A stretch of 64,000 bases of DNA from Cellvibrio sp. pealriver (lineage in GTDB: Bacteria; Pseudomonadota; Gammaproteobacteria; Pseudomonadales; Cellvibrionaceae): contig NZ_KQ236688.1 in the NCBI RefSeq assembly GCF_001183545.1, forward strand, positions 587,149-651,148, given 5' to 3'. Every line of letters starts with the position of its first letter. The stretch's first letter is position 1. The notes under the pieces are model-generated. The model was not told the DNA's origin, made no database searches, and worked only from the letters and a program-made list of their open reading frames with translations. The translations under genes and the position numbers were made by a program. Below are positions 1-8,233 of the stretch, piece after piece.

Positions 1-166
1 TGACGAGCGCGTCCAACCCTAATGCATCAATCCAGTTTTTAATCTGTTGTGGTTCCAATCCATCTGCGCGAAAGTCATGAAATTGATAGGTGATAGCATT
101 TTTTTCAAGCCAAGTGCGGGCTTTTTTTACTGTATCGCAATTTTTAATACCGTAGAGCGTAATCAT
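1..166 (-). CDS. yffB: ArsC/Spx-family reductase (YffB-like), 3' part cut by window edge
   Basis: The minus-strand frame from the ATG at 166 reads [19 protein letters not shown] and continues with an [11 protein letters not shown] stretch, running off the left edge without a stop after about 55 codons. This is the thioredoxin-fold start of the ArsC/Spx/YffB family, with a single N-terminal cysteine (Cys10) in the position of the arsenate reductase active-site Cys. Family members are small (about 115 aa) thiol proteins; YffB itself has no firmly established substrate. It follows nth by only 4 bases, so it is probably the last or a late gene of the map-glnD-dapC-nth transcript. The family call is secure; a true arsenate reductase role is not implied. 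Confidence 0.85.
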   Translation of the reverse strand, partial: MITLYGIKNCDTVKKARTWLEKNAITYQFHDFRADGLEPQQIKNWIDALGLDALV

Positions 167-170
167 AATC

Positions 171-842
171 TTAAGGCTTCAGTACAATTTTGGGTTTTTT
201 GCGGTTCGGATAACAGGTTGTGCATATTTCGCAAACAGTTCCATCGCATCCGCGCGCCGAACAATATTCGCGGCCGTAATAAATAATTTGCAGATGTAGC
301 GCATTCCAGCTGGACATGGGAAACAGCCGTTTCAAATCTTTTTCCGTCTGTACCACGTTTTTGCCATTGGTCAGACCCCAGCGCTGCGCAAGCCGATGGA
401 TATGTGTGTCAACCGGAAATGCGGGATGGCCGAAACCCTGGCTCATCACAACGCTCGCAGTTTTGTGACCTACACCCGGCAATCGCTCCAGTGCATCCCA
501 ATCTTCTGGAACTTGCCCGCCATATTCCTCTACCAGCATACGTGATAACACAGAAATTGCTTTTGACTTTTGTGGCGATAATCCGCAAGGACGAATGATT
601 TCCTGAATTTTTTCTACTGGCACTTTTGCCATGTCATACGGATTGTCAGCCAGTGCAAAAAGTGCAGGAGTAACAGTATTTACCCGCTCATCCGTGCATT
701 GCGCTGACAGCAGTACAGCAATGAGTAATGTGTATGCATCTTTATGCTGCAACGGAATCGGTGGTTGCGGATACAACGCCTGCAACTTTTGTAAAATAAA
801 GTCTACACGTTCAGCTTTGGATAAATTTTTTGTTGAATCCAT
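171..842 (-). CDS. nth: Endonuclease III (DNA glycosylase/AP lyase)
   Basis: Base-excision repair enzyme that removes oxidised pyrimidines and cleaves AP sites. The 223-aa protein has the helix-hairpin-helix LPGVGHKTA with the catalytic Lys, and the catalytic Asp in FPVDTHIHR. The C-terminus should carry a 4Fe-4S cluster; here the cysteines are in [17 protein letters not shown], giving spacings X4, X4, X2, X2 rather than the E. coli C-X6-C-X2-C-X5-C, although first-to-last distance is the same. I start at the ATG at 842; an in-frame TTG at 854 would add four residues, and neither has a clear Shine-Dalgarno. It lies 16 bp after dapC, consistent with one transcript. Confidence 0.95.
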   Translation of the reverse strand: MDSTKNLSKAERVDFILQKLQALYPQPPIPLQHKDAYTLLIAVLLSAQCTDERVNTVTPALFALADNPYDMAKVPVEKIQEIIRPCGLSPQKSKAISVLSRMLVEEYGGQVPEDWDALERLPGVGHKTASVVMSQGFGHPAFPVDTHIHRLAQRWGLTNGKNVVQTEKDLKRLFPMSSWNALHLQIIYYGREYCSARGCDGTVCEICTTCYPNRKKPKIVLKP

Positions 843-858
843 AGACTGTGCCAAATAA

Positions 859-2058
859 TTACAGTGATTTCACAAATTGTTTAATCCGTTGCGCTGCTTC
901 GATGCATTCAGCTAGCGGCGCTACTAGTGCCATACGCACATAATCTTCGCCTGGATTAATACCCTGTGCTTCACGCGCTAAAAAACTACCGGGTAATACC
1001 GTTACTTTTTGCTGCGCAAATAATTGTTGTGCAAAAATTTCGCCCTTGATTGGTGTTTTAGGCCAGAGATAAAAACTCGCATCGGGCTTTGCTACGTCTA
1101 ATACACCATCCAATATTTCCAATACGGCATCAAATTTCTGACGATAGGCATCACGGTTCTCGATCACATGGGTTTCATCCTCCCATGCAGCAATACTGGC
1201 AAGCTGTGTTGGCACAGGCATGGCACAGCCGTGATAAGTGCGGTATAGCAAAAATTTTTCCAGAATTTTTGCATCGCCACCGACAAAGCCGGAACGCAAT
1301 CCAGGTAAGTTCGAACGCTTGGATAAACTATGGAAAACCACGCAGCGGGCAAAGTCATTGCGCCCCAATTCTGCGCAAGCTTGTAACAACCCCGCAGGGG
1401 GATTTTTTTCATCAAAGTAAAGCTCGGAATAGCATTCATCAGATGCGATGACAAAATCGTATTGATCCGCGAGAGAAATCAGTTCTTTTAGTTGGGCTGT
1501 GCTCATAACGGCACCCGTCGGGTTTCCGGGAGAGCAGATAAATAATAATTGACAGCGTTCCCATATAGTGGCGGGTACGGACGCAAAATCGGGAATAAAA
1601 TTATTCTCAGGCGTGCAATTCAAAAAGTAGGGTTCAGCACCAGATAAAAGTGCCGCACCTTCGTATATTTGATAAAACGGATTGGGCGATACAATTAGTG
1701 CATCTGGTTTGCGGTGATCAATAACTGCTTGTGCAAACGCAAACAAAGCCTCGCGAGTACCATTAACAGGCAGTACATGATGTTCTGCAGTAAAAGTACC
1801 TGCTGTTAATTGGAAGCGCCTACTTGCCCAGTGAGCGATTGCGTTACGCAGCTCCGGCAGACCCTTTGTCGTTGGATAATTGGATAGTTTATTGAGATTT
1901 TTTACCAGCGTATCCAAAACAAATGCTGGTGGTTCATGTTTAGGCTCGCCAATCGACAGCATGATATCTTTTACATCACTCGGTGCAGAGACGGCAGCTT
2001 TGAGTGCAGCTAACTTTTCAAACGGGTAGGGGTGTAAGCGGTCAAGATCCGGATTCAT
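859..2058 (-). CDS. dapC: Succinyldiaminopimelate transaminase
   Basis: PLP-dependent class I/II aminotransferase converting N-succinyl-2-amino-6-oxopimelate to N-succinyl-L,L-diaminopimelate, in the lysine and peptidoglycan (meso-DAP) pathway. The 399-aa protein begins MNPDLDRLHPYPFEKL, the characteristic DapC N-terminus, followed by SIGEPKH. The PLP lysine is in HSLSKRSNLPGLRSGF, and CSPGNPTGAVMS is the usual cofactor-binding loop. It follows glnD by 18 bp and precedes nth by 16 bp. The glnD-dapC adjacency is common in pseudomonad-like gammaproteobacteria and supports DapC over a generic aminotransferase. Confidence 0.93.
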   Translation of the reverse strand: MNPDLDRLHPYPFEKLAALKAAVSAPSDVKDIMLSIGEPKHEPPAFVLDTLVKNLNKLSNYPTTKGLPELRNAIAHWASRRFQLTAGTFTAEHHVLPVNGTREALFAFAQAVIDHRKPDALIVSPNPFYQIYEGAALLSGAEPYFLNCTPENNFIPDFASVPATIWERCQLLFICSPGNPTGAVMSTAQLKELISLADQYDFVIASDECYSELYFDEKNPPAGLLQACAELGRNDFARCVVFHSLSKRSNLPGLRSGFVGGDAKILEKFLLYRTYHGCAMPVPTQLASIAAWEDETHVIENRDAYRQKFDAVLEILDGVLDVAKPDASFYLWPKTPIKGEIFAQQLFAQQKVTVLPGSFLAREAQGINPGEDYVRMALVAPLAECIEAAQRIKQFVKSL

Positions 2059-2076
2059 AATCGTATATCAGTAGAA

Positions 2077-4887
2077 TTAGTGTTTATCGACGCGTTTATC
2101 TAATTGCTCGCGGATTTCTTGTTGCAGTTTCTCGCAGAGATCCGGATCGCTTAATGGCTTTCCATTGCTATCAACAATAAAGAAAATATCTTCCACCCTT
2201 TCACCGAGCGTCGCAATTTTTGCATTGAGCAATTGAATATCGAAATCCATAAAAATACGCCCGATACAGGCAAGAAGGCCAGGGCGATCAGGGCTGATTA
2301 CTTCCAATACGCTGCAGTTGCGGATCATGTCGGTATTGAGTGAAGTCCGCGTGGGTGATGCAAAATACTTAAGGCGGCGAGGCGTACGACGGCCAATAAC
2401 TTCACGATAGTTGTCATTGACCAGGCTCAGTTCATCAATCAATGCTTGCTGAATTTTTTTGAGCAGTGTTGCATTGTTGCCCAATTGCTCACCATTTTCA
2501 TTTAGCACAAAGAATGTATCGATGGTGTAGCCTGATTTTGAGCTGTAAATCTTTGCATCTTGAATGTTCAGGTTTAAATTGCTCAGTGCAGTAACAGCTG
2601 CCACAAAGACATTTTTCTGATTTTTACTGTAAATAAAAATCTGTGTTGCACCGGCAAGCTCTTTGTTAGTGGTTTTCTTGATAAGCACCAATGGTTTGTC
2701 ATCAGTGCGTGCAGCAATCGCTTGTGTATGCCATGTGATATCTACAAAACTTTCACGCAGGAAATAATCATCACCCATGTCGCCCCATAGGGCGAGTACT
2801 TGCTCTTTATTTAGGCCTTTGCGCGCAAGTTTACGAATGGCTGCTTGCTGTGTTTCATCTATTAAGTCTTGCTTATCGACATTATTTTCCAAGCCGCGAC
2901 GCAATGCGCGGCGGGTATCTAAATACAAATTGCGCATCAAGCTCGCGCGCCAGGTATTCCACAGTTCTTTGTTGGTTCCGTTAATATCCGCCACGGTTAA
3001 ACAATACAAATAATCCAAATGCAATTGGTCACCAACCGTCAATGCAAAATTATGAATTACCTCAGGGTCGGAAATATCTTGCTTCTGTGATACTTGTGAC
3101 ATCAGTAGATGCTTTTCAACCAACCAGCAGATCAAGCGTGTTTCACGCGGTGAAATGCCGTGGCGCACACAGAATTCTTCTGCATCGACAGCGCCTAGTG
3201 TGGAATGGTCACCGCCGCGGCCTTTGCCGATGTCGTGATATAAGCCAGCGATATAAAGCAGTTCCAGTTTTGGCAGGCGATTCATAATAGTTGCTGCGAC
3301 GGGAAACTCATCTTTTGCCGATGGCAGCAAAAAGTTACACATGTTCTGCACGACTTTTAATGTATGTGCATCCACTGTGTAGATGTGAAATAAATCGTGC
3401 TGCATTTGCCCTGTTACTTGGCCAAACTCGGGTAGATACAGCCCGAGAATGCCATAACGTGACATGCGCTTTAGTTGCTCTACTAACCCTGCAGGCTGTT
3501 GCAATAGTTTGATAAACAACTGGGTGTTTTTAGGATTGGTACGGAAGTTGTCATCGATTAAATGGCGGCTTTCGCGAATCCAGCGAATGGTAGATGCGCG
3601 TACACCTTGTATATCCGGGTTTTGTGCCATTAGCACAAACATCTCCAGCAATGCTGAAGGGTTTTCTTCAAAAACATAAGTGTGGGTCGCTTCAATAAAA
3701 TTATCACGCAACTGGAATCGCTCATTGAGTGATACCACACTTTTGGTTTTGCCTTTTTGCAAGATAACTTCAGATAAAAATTGCAGTACGACATCATTCA
3801 ATTCACGCAGTGCTAATACTGTGCGGTAATATTTATGCATGAATTGTTCTACTGCGAGTCCTTCGGGGCCATCTATATAACCGAAGGATTTTGCAATTTC
3901 GCGCTGGTAGTCAAACAATAATCTCTCTTCAGGGCGTTTTGCGGCCATATGCAGTGCATAGCGTACGCGCCATAAATATTCTTCGCCGGAGTTGAGTAGG
4001 GAAAACTCTTCGTCAGTAAAAAAACCTTTACCTTCCAACTGTTTTAATGTGCGCACACCAAAGTAGCGTTTGGTAACCCAGTTAATGGTTTGGATATCTC
4101 GCAACCCGCCTGGTGCATTTTTGATATTAGGCTCCAGGTTGTACTCGGTATCGTTATATTTTTTATGACGATCCAGCTGCTCTTGATATTTTGCGCGGAA
4201 AAATTCCTCGATCGGCCAAATCTTGTCGGGTGTTGATGCTTCTAATAACTCATGGCGCAGTGTTGGATCGCCCACCAAGGTGCGCGACTCCATAATGTTG
4301 GTGGCAACCGTAATGTCAGTGCGTGCAATTTCAATTGTCTGTTTGACGGTGCGTACGCTGCTGCCAATTTCAAGACCTATATCCCATAACAAGGTTAGAA
4401 ACTTCTCGATGTTATCTTTGCAGTGTTCCAACACTTCGGGGCGATGCAAAATTAATAAATCAATGTCAGATGCCGGATGCAGCTCGCCGCGACCATAGCC
4501 GCCAACAGCTTCAAGGCTGATACTGTCAGGCCATTCGAATTGGTGCCATGCGTAATGTAAAACGCAATCGATAAACAGCGCTCGCTCATACACTAATGCG
4601 CGTATATCTTCACCTTCCGCAAAGCGACGATTTGCTTGAGTGCCTGCGGCGTTAATAGCGTCTTTAAAAACGGTGATAATGGGTTGTTCGTTTAATGCGC
4701 GGCGAAAACGGCTTTGGTCGAAGAAAAAAAGCGGCCGCTCAAAATAGGGAATAACTTTGGGCTCCTCGGGATTTTTGGTCTGCAGTGCAATACCGCTTTC
4801 TTGCGAGGGCTGATTGGAGTTTGTTGTGGTGTTTTCAGCTTGTGCGGGTTTATTGAAAACCCGCGAAAAAAAATTAGAGAGGCTCAT
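2077..4887 (-). CDS. glnD: Bifunctional PII uridylyltransferase/uridylyl-removing enzyme
   Basis: Glutamine sensor of nitrogen regulation: it uridylylates PII when glutamine is low and deuridylylates it when glutamine is high. The 936-aa protein shows the full architecture. The nucleotidyltransferase motif is GGYGRGELHPASDIDLL at about residues 129-145 with the two Asp metal ligands. The HD hydrolase motif YHDIGKGRGGDHS is at about 550-562. Two C-terminal ACT domains follow, one from about 720 and one starting near SVLEVISPDRPGLLACIG. Both catalytic centres look intact. It is 3 bp from the end of map, so it is almost certainly cotranscribed and perhaps translationally coupled. No PII gene lies in the window. 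Confidence 0.97.
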   Translation of the reverse strand: MSLSNFFSRVFNKPAQAENTTTNSNQPSQESGIALQTKNPEEPKVIPYFERPLFFFDQSRFRRALNEQPIITVFKDAINAAGTQANRRFAEGEDIRALVYERALFIDCVLHYAWHQFEWPDSISLEAVGGYGRGELHPASDIDLLILHRPEVLEHCKDNIEKFLTLLWDIGLEIGSSVRTVKQTIEIARTDITVATNIMESRTLVGDPTLRHELLEASTPDKIWPIEEFFRAKYQEQLDRHKKYNDTEYNLEPNIKNAPGGLRDIQTINWVTKRYFGVRTLKQLEGKGFFTDEEFSLLNSGEEYLWRVRYALHMAAKRPEERLLFDYQREIAKSFGYIDGPEGLAVEQFMHKYYRTVLALRELNDVVLQFLSEVILQKGKTKSVVSLNERFQLRDNFIEATHTYVFEENPSALLEMFVLMAQNPDIQGVRASTIRWIRESRHLIDDNFRTNPKNTQLFIKLLQQPAGLVEQLKRMSRYGILGLYLPEFGQVTGQMQHDLFHIYTVDAHTLKVVQNMCNFLLPSAKDEFPVAATIMNRLPKLELLYIAGLYHDIGKGRGGDHSTLGAVDAEEFCVRHGISPRETRLICWLVEKHLLMSQVSQKQDISDPEVIHNFALTVGDQLHLDYLYCLTVADINGTNKELWNTWRASLMRNLYLDTRRALRRGLENNVDKQDLIDETQQAAIRKLARKGLNKEQVLALWGDMGDDYFLRESFVDITWHTQAIAARTDDKPLVLIKKTTNKELAGATQIFIYSKNQKNVFVAAVTALSNLNLNIQDAKIYSSKSGYTIDTFFVLNENGEQLGNNATLLKKIQQALIDELSLVNDNYREVIGRRTPRRLKYFASPTRTSLNTDMIRNCSVLEVISPDRPGLLACIGRIFMDFDIQLLNAKIATLGERVEDIFFIVDSNGKPLSDPDLCEKLQQEIREQLDKRVDKH

Positions 4888-4890
4888 TGA

Positions 4891-5661
4891 TTAAAAAACT
4901 TCGCCAGTACGAGCAGTTAATACTTCCACACCATCTTTAGTCACCACCATAGTGTGTTCCCATTGTGCAGAAAGGCGGCCATCTTTTGTCTCTACTGTCC
5001 AGCCATCACTTTTCAATTTGGTTTGTGGCTTGCCCGCGTTGATCATGGGCTCGATAGTGAAAGCCATCCCTTCTTTTAACTCCATGCCCGTACCGGGGCG
5101 GCCGTAGTGAAGAATTTGCGGATCTTCGTGGAATACTTTGCCAATACCATGACCACAGTATTCACGTACTACAGAATAATAGTTGCCCTCTGCATGTTGC
5201 TGGATAACGTGACCAATGTCGCCCAAGCGGCAACCTGGCTTCACCAGTTTGATCGCTTTATACATGCATTCTTGAGTGATATTGACTAATCGCTCTGCGT
5301 GTGGTGCTGGCGTTCCTACAAAATACATAGCGCTGGTGTCGCCGTGATAGCCCTCATAAATCACCGTTACATCAATGTTGATGATGTCGCCAGCCTTCAG
5401 CACTTTTTTGTCGGAGGGAATACCGTGACACACGACCTGATTGACTGAAGTGCAAATCGACTTTGGGAATCCGCGGTATCCCAGGCAGGCTGGAATAGCT
5501 TTTTGCACATTAACGATATGGTCGTGACAAATTTTATCCAGTTCAGCGGTTGTGACACCGGGTTGGACGTATTGGCCGATCATTTCCAGTACTTCGGCTG
5601 CCATGCGGCCGGCAACACGCATTTTTTCGATTTCTTCAGGGGTTTTGATGGTAACTGACAT
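4891..5661 (-). CDS. map: Methionine aminopeptidase, type I
   Basis: Removes the initiator methionine from nascent proteins in the cytosol. The 256-aa sequence lacks an N-terminal extension and keeps every expected residue at E. coli numbering: His79, metal ligands Asp97, Asp108, His171 (CGHGIG), Glu204 (FTIEPMIN) and Glu235 (WEH). It starts at the ATG at 5661 and is first in the minus-strand run map-glnD-dapC-nth. In many gammaproteobacteria map is divergent from rpsB with nothing in between; here uxuA is inserted between them. Confidence 0.98.
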   Translation of the reverse strand: MSVTIKTPEEIEKMRVAGRMAAEVLEMIGQYVQPGVTTAELDKICHDHIVNVQKAIPACLGYRGFPKSICTSVNQVVCHGIPSDKKVLKAGDIINIDVTVIYEGYHGDTSAMYFVGTPAPHAERLVNITQECMYKAIKLVKPGCRLGDIGHVIQQHAEGNYYSVVREYCGHGIGKVFHEDPQILHYGRPGTGMELKEGMAFTIEPMINAGKPQTKLKSDGWTVETKDGRLSAQWEHTMVVTKDGVEVLTARTGEVF

Positions 5662-5701
5662 GAATTCAGGCGATCTCGGGGGTGATTAAAAAAGATGCCG
5701 T

Positions 5702-5732
5702 ATTCTAAACGATTTCGCGCTAATTTGCCCAA
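5702..5732 (-). promoter_or_regulatory. Candidate promoter of the map operon
   Basis: On the minus strand a TAGAAT -10-like hexamer (5707-5702) lies about 40 bases before the map ATG, with a weak TTGGGC -35-like hexamer 19 bp upstream. The -10 match is good, but the -35 is poor and the spacing long, so this is tentative. A perfect 12-bp palindrome, CCTCAATTGAGG at 5739-5750, sits just upstream of it. Confidence 0.35.
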
Positions 5733-5788
5733 GATCATCCTCAATTGAGGCGATTGATAAAAGTGCAGCAGTATGAAAGCGATGAGCG

Positions 5789-5808
5789 AAGGGCTATGAA
5801 TAGCCCTT
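5789..5808 (-). terminator. Stem-loop after uxuA
   Basis: AAGGGCTA-TGAA-TAGCCCTT is a perfect 8-bp stem with a 4-base loop, 25 bp past the uxuA stop on the minus strand. There is no uridine run, so it may be a 3'-end stabiliser or a weak terminator rather than a classical intrinsic terminator. Confidence 0.4.
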
Positions 5809-5832
5809 GCGAAAGAGATGGTTGATGGGCTA

Positions 5833-7023
5833 TCAGGCTGATCGACGACGCAAGCTCATCAAGGCATGAATGACGCCGCGCAACTCTGCCAAACCTTTCA
5901 TGCGTCCGGCGTAAGAGTAGCCGGGATTGATACCTGACTTTCCAATTTCGTCGCCCATCAAATGGCCGTGATCCGGCCTCATTGCAATTGGTGGAAGCTC
6001 AATTCCGGCTTTTTTGCGGCGATCTTCTTCATCCAGCAGGGCTTCAATTAAGCCAACCATATCATTATCGCCATCAAGGTGATCGGATTCGAAGAATGAG
6101 CCGTCTTCCTCACGTTTGATATTGCGTAAATGAACGAAGTAGATGCGATCACCAAATTCACGCGCCATGGCTACCAAGTCGTTATCGCAGCGTGCGCCGT
6201 AGGAGCCAGCACACAGCGTGAGCCCATTGGATGGGCTGGGAACTGCATTGAGTAATGCGCGTGCATCATCAGCGGTAGAGACGACGCGAGGTAAGCCGAA
6301 GAGCGAGAAGGGTGGATCATCAGGGTGGATGGCCATGCGTACCCCCGCCTCTTCTGCCACTGGAATGACTTCGCGTAGGAAGGCAAACAGGTTGGCGCGC
6401 ATGCCTTCATCTCCCATTTTGATGAACAGGTCGATGGCTGCCCGAATGCCTTCTCGATCATAGGAGCCTTCCCCTCCAGGGAGTCCGGCGATGATGTTTT
6501 TCTCTAGCAGAGTTTTTTCTTCTTCATTCATGGCATCCAGACGAGCTTTGGCTTTTGCAAGAACGTCGGGGCGATAAGCTTGTTCAGCACCTGGGCGCTG
6601 CAGGATGTAAGCATCGTAAGCGGCAAAGTCGCTCATCTCAAAGCGCAGGGCTCGGGCATTGTTTGGAAGTGTGTAATTGAGGTTGGTGCGGGTCCAATCA
6701 ACAACAGGCATAAAGTTGTAACACACATCGCGGACACCGGCGGCACCTACGTTGCGCAGGGATTCTTTGTAGTTGTCGATGTATTGCTGGAAGTTGCCAG
6801 TGCGGGTTTTTATATCATTGTGAAGGGGGATGCTTTCTATCACAGCCCACTCAAGCCCATGATCTTCAATGAGTTTTTTGCGTTCAAGGATTTCTCTCAA
6901 TGGCCATGCTGCGCCGGTAGGGATGTGGTGGAGTGAGGTTACAATACCGGTTGCACCGGCTTGGGCGATACTCTGCAGGTTGATGGTGTCTTTGGGGCCA
7001 AACCAGCGCCAGGTTTCTTTCAT
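5833..7023 (-). CDS. uxuA: D-mannonate dehydratase
   Basis: Dehydrates D-mannonate to 2-keto-3-deoxygluconate in glucuronate catabolism, feeding the Entner-Doudoroff lower arm. The 396-aa protein begins MKETWRWFGPKD, matching the start of E. coli UxuA, and continues with GATGIVTSLHHIPTG. Later motifs LTLCAGSYGAR, IYFVHLRNIKRE and MRPDHGHLMGDE are the metal-binding and active-site segments of the xylose-isomerase-like fold. I use the ATG at 7023; a longer frame from a TTG at 7068 adds 15 residues with no homology and is rejected. No other hexuronate gene (uxuB, uxaC, transporter) is beside it. It stands alone between map and rpsB, which suggests rearrangement or insertion. A plant-polysaccharide-degrading lifestyle would explain its presence. 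Confidence 0.95.
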   Translation of the reverse strand: MKETWRWFGPKDTINLQSIAQAGATGIVTSLHHIPTGAAWPLREILERKKLIEDHGLEWAVIESIPLHNDIKTRTGNFQQYIDNYKESLRNVGAAGVRDVCYNFMPVVDWTRTNLNYTLPNNARALRFEMSDFAAYDAYILQRPGAEQAYRPDVLAKAKARLDAMNEEEKTLLEKNIIAGLPGGEGSYDREGIRAAIDLFIKMGDEGMRANLFAFLREVIPVAEEAGVRMAIHPDDPPFSLFGLPRVVSTADDARALLNAVPSPSNGLTLCAGSYGARCDNDLVAMAREFGDRIYFVHLRNIKREEDGSFFESDHLDGDNDMVGLIEALLDEEDRRKKAGIELPPIAMRPDHGHLMGDEIGKSGINPGYSYAGRMKGLAELRGVIHALMSLRRRSA

Positions 7024-7058
7024 GGTGAGATCTCTGGAGTTTTTGATGAAGATTTTAC

Positions 7059-7068
7059 TAGTATACAA
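7059..7068. promoter_or_regulatory. Possible GntR/FadR-type operator upstream of uxuA
   Basis: Reading toward uxuA the bases are TTGTATACTA, a near-palindrome fitting the T-N-G-T-N(2)-A-C-N-A pattern bound by FadR-subfamily GntR regulators, which include hexuronate repressors such as UxuR/ExuR. It lies 36 bp before the uxuA ATG. The motif is short and was found by eye, and no regulator gene is in the window, so this is only a candidate. Confidence 0.3.
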
Positions 7069-7178
7069 GTAACCCGTGGTACGGCCTAGTGGTTAACTAG
7101 CTAGAAGCTAGGTAGTGTCCTGCAGTTACTGATTTTCGGCTGCCTATTTACTTTTCAGTATATTATGTTGCTCGTCTG

Positions 7179-7187
7179 TGGTATAAA
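7179..7187 (+). promoter_or_regulatory. rpsB promoter, extended -10 with GC-rich discriminator
   Basis: TGG-TATAAA is an extended -10 element (TGn just upstream of the hexamer), followed immediately by GCGCGCC. A GC-rich discriminator is typical of stringently controlled ribosomal promoters. The predicted start near 7194 would give a leader of roughly 175 nt before rpsB. No good -35 hexamer is seen at 17 bp, which is usual for extended -10 promoters. Confidence 0.55.
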
Positions 7188-7219
7188 GCGCGCCTCATTT
7201 TTCAGGTGAGAGTTCATTC

Positions 7220-7255
7220 ATGCCAGAAATTGAGAATCCAAATCTATTTAATTAA
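7220..7255 (+). CDS. Possible 11-residue leader peptide in the rpsB leader
   Basis: An ATG at 7220 opens MPEIENPNLFN followed by TAA at 7253. It is preceded by AGGTGAGAG about 7 bases upstream, a plausible Shine-Dalgarno. It ends about 30 bases before the structured part of the rpsB leader. I know of no described leader peptide here; it may be fortuitous. Confidence 0.25.
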   Translation: MPEIENPNLFN

Positions 7256-7285
7256 CAAACGTCACACATACATCGACACGCAAAA

Positions 7286-7355
7286 CCTGGGTGCCTAATG
7301 ACCGCGAGAGCGGGCATGCTGGTTGGTTAGCGGGGTGTATGGAGGCCTAACCCAG
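7286..7355 (+). ncRNA. Structured rpsB leader (likely S2 autoregulatory RNA)
   Basis: CTGGGT at 7287-7292 pairs with ACCCAG at 7350-7355, closing a domain that contains CCGC-GAGA-GCGG (7302-7313), a hairpin with a GNRA-type tetraloop. The domain ends 13 bases before the rpsB ATG, next to its AGGA ribosome-binding site. Autoregulation by S2 through an rpsB leader is established in gammaproteobacteria. Equating this element with the described motif is inference from position and structure. Confidence 0.55.
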
Positions 7356-7368
7356 TAGGAATACTAAA

Positions 7369-8106
7369 ATGCCACAAGTAAGCATGCGCGACATGTTGTC
7401 TGCCGGTGTCCATTTCGGTCACCAAACCCGTTACTGGAACCCAAAGATGGGCAAATACATCTTCGGTGCACGTAACAAGATTCATATCATTAACCTTGAG
7501 CACACTGTTCCTGCATTCAACGAAGCTTTGGCTCTGGTGCAGCAAATGGCGTCGCAAAAGAAAAAGATTCTATTTGTTGGTACCAAGCGCGCTGCGCAAA
7601 AGACCATCAAAGAACAAGCTGAGCGCGCTGGTCAGCCATTCGTAAGTCATCGTTGGTTGGGCGGTATGCTCACTAACTACAAAACCATCCGTGCTTCGAT
7701 CCGTCGTTTGTCTGATCTGACTACCCAGAGCCAAGATGGTACCTTCCTGAAGTTGACCAAAAAAGAAGCTCTGATGCGTACCCGCGATATGGAAAAGCTG
7801 GAGCGTTCAATTGGTGGTATCAAGAACATTGCTGGCCTGCCTGATGCAATGTTTGTAATCGACGTTGATCATGAGCGCATTGCGATTCAAGAAGCTAACA
7901 AATTAGGGATTCCTGTAATTGGTATCGTTGATACTAATAGCAACCCTGAAGGTGTTGACTACGTAATTCCTGGCAACGATGACGCTATCCGTGCAATCAA
8001 ACTGTACGTGACCGCAATTGCTGATGCTTGCTTGGAAGGTTCCAAGTCTGCTTCATCTGTACCAAACAAAGATGAGTACGTTGCTGCAGAAGGTGCTGCT
8101 GAATAA
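7369..8106 (+). CDS. rpsB: 30S ribosomal protein S2
   Basis: Structural protein of the small ribosomal subunit, needed for assembly of S1 onto the 30S. The 245-aa protein begins [25 protein letters not shown], the near-universal bacterial S2 start. It contains [19 protein letters not shown] and [12 protein letters not shown]. Start choice is supported by AGGA upstream. It heads the rpsB-tsf pair and has a strong promoter and a long structured leader. Confidence 0.99.
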   Translation: MPQVSMRDMLSAGVHFGHQTRYWNPKMGKYIFGARNKIHIINLEHTVPAFNEALALVQQMASQKKKILFVGTKRAAQKTIKEQAERAGQPFVSHRWLGGMLTNYKTIRASIRRLSDLTTQSQDGTFLKLTKKEALMRTRDMEKLERSIGGIKNIAGLPDAMFVIDVDHERIAIQEANKLGIPVIGIVDTNSNPEGVDYVIPGNDDAIRAIKLYVTAIADACLEGSKSASSVPNKDEYVAAEGAAE

Positions 8107-8173
8107 TTTCAGTGGTTGCAGTTATCAAATGACATATAACCCTGCTAGCGTTGCTCGCAGGGTTGTCGGAAGA

Positions 8174-8194
8174 GGGGGCTAGGCCCCCTTTTTT
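8174..8194 (+). terminator. Intrinsic terminator/attenuator between rpsB and tsf
   Basis: GGGGGC-TAG-GCCCCC followed by TTTTTT. A second perfect stem, AACCCTGC...GCAGGGTT (8138-8164), lies just upstream. Both sit inside the rpsB-tsf gap, where partial termination is known to lower tsf relative to rpsB in E. coli. Read-through to tsf is therefore expected. Confidence 0.8.
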
Positions 8195-8233
8195 CAAACT
8201 GAATTCGAACACTTTTATTTTGAGGAATTAACC

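Noticed and set aside
7024..7068. Longer N-terminus of UxuA from a TTG start
   Set aside because: The 15 extra residues have no counterpart in UxuA proteins, and the ATG at 7023 gives the conserved N-terminus.
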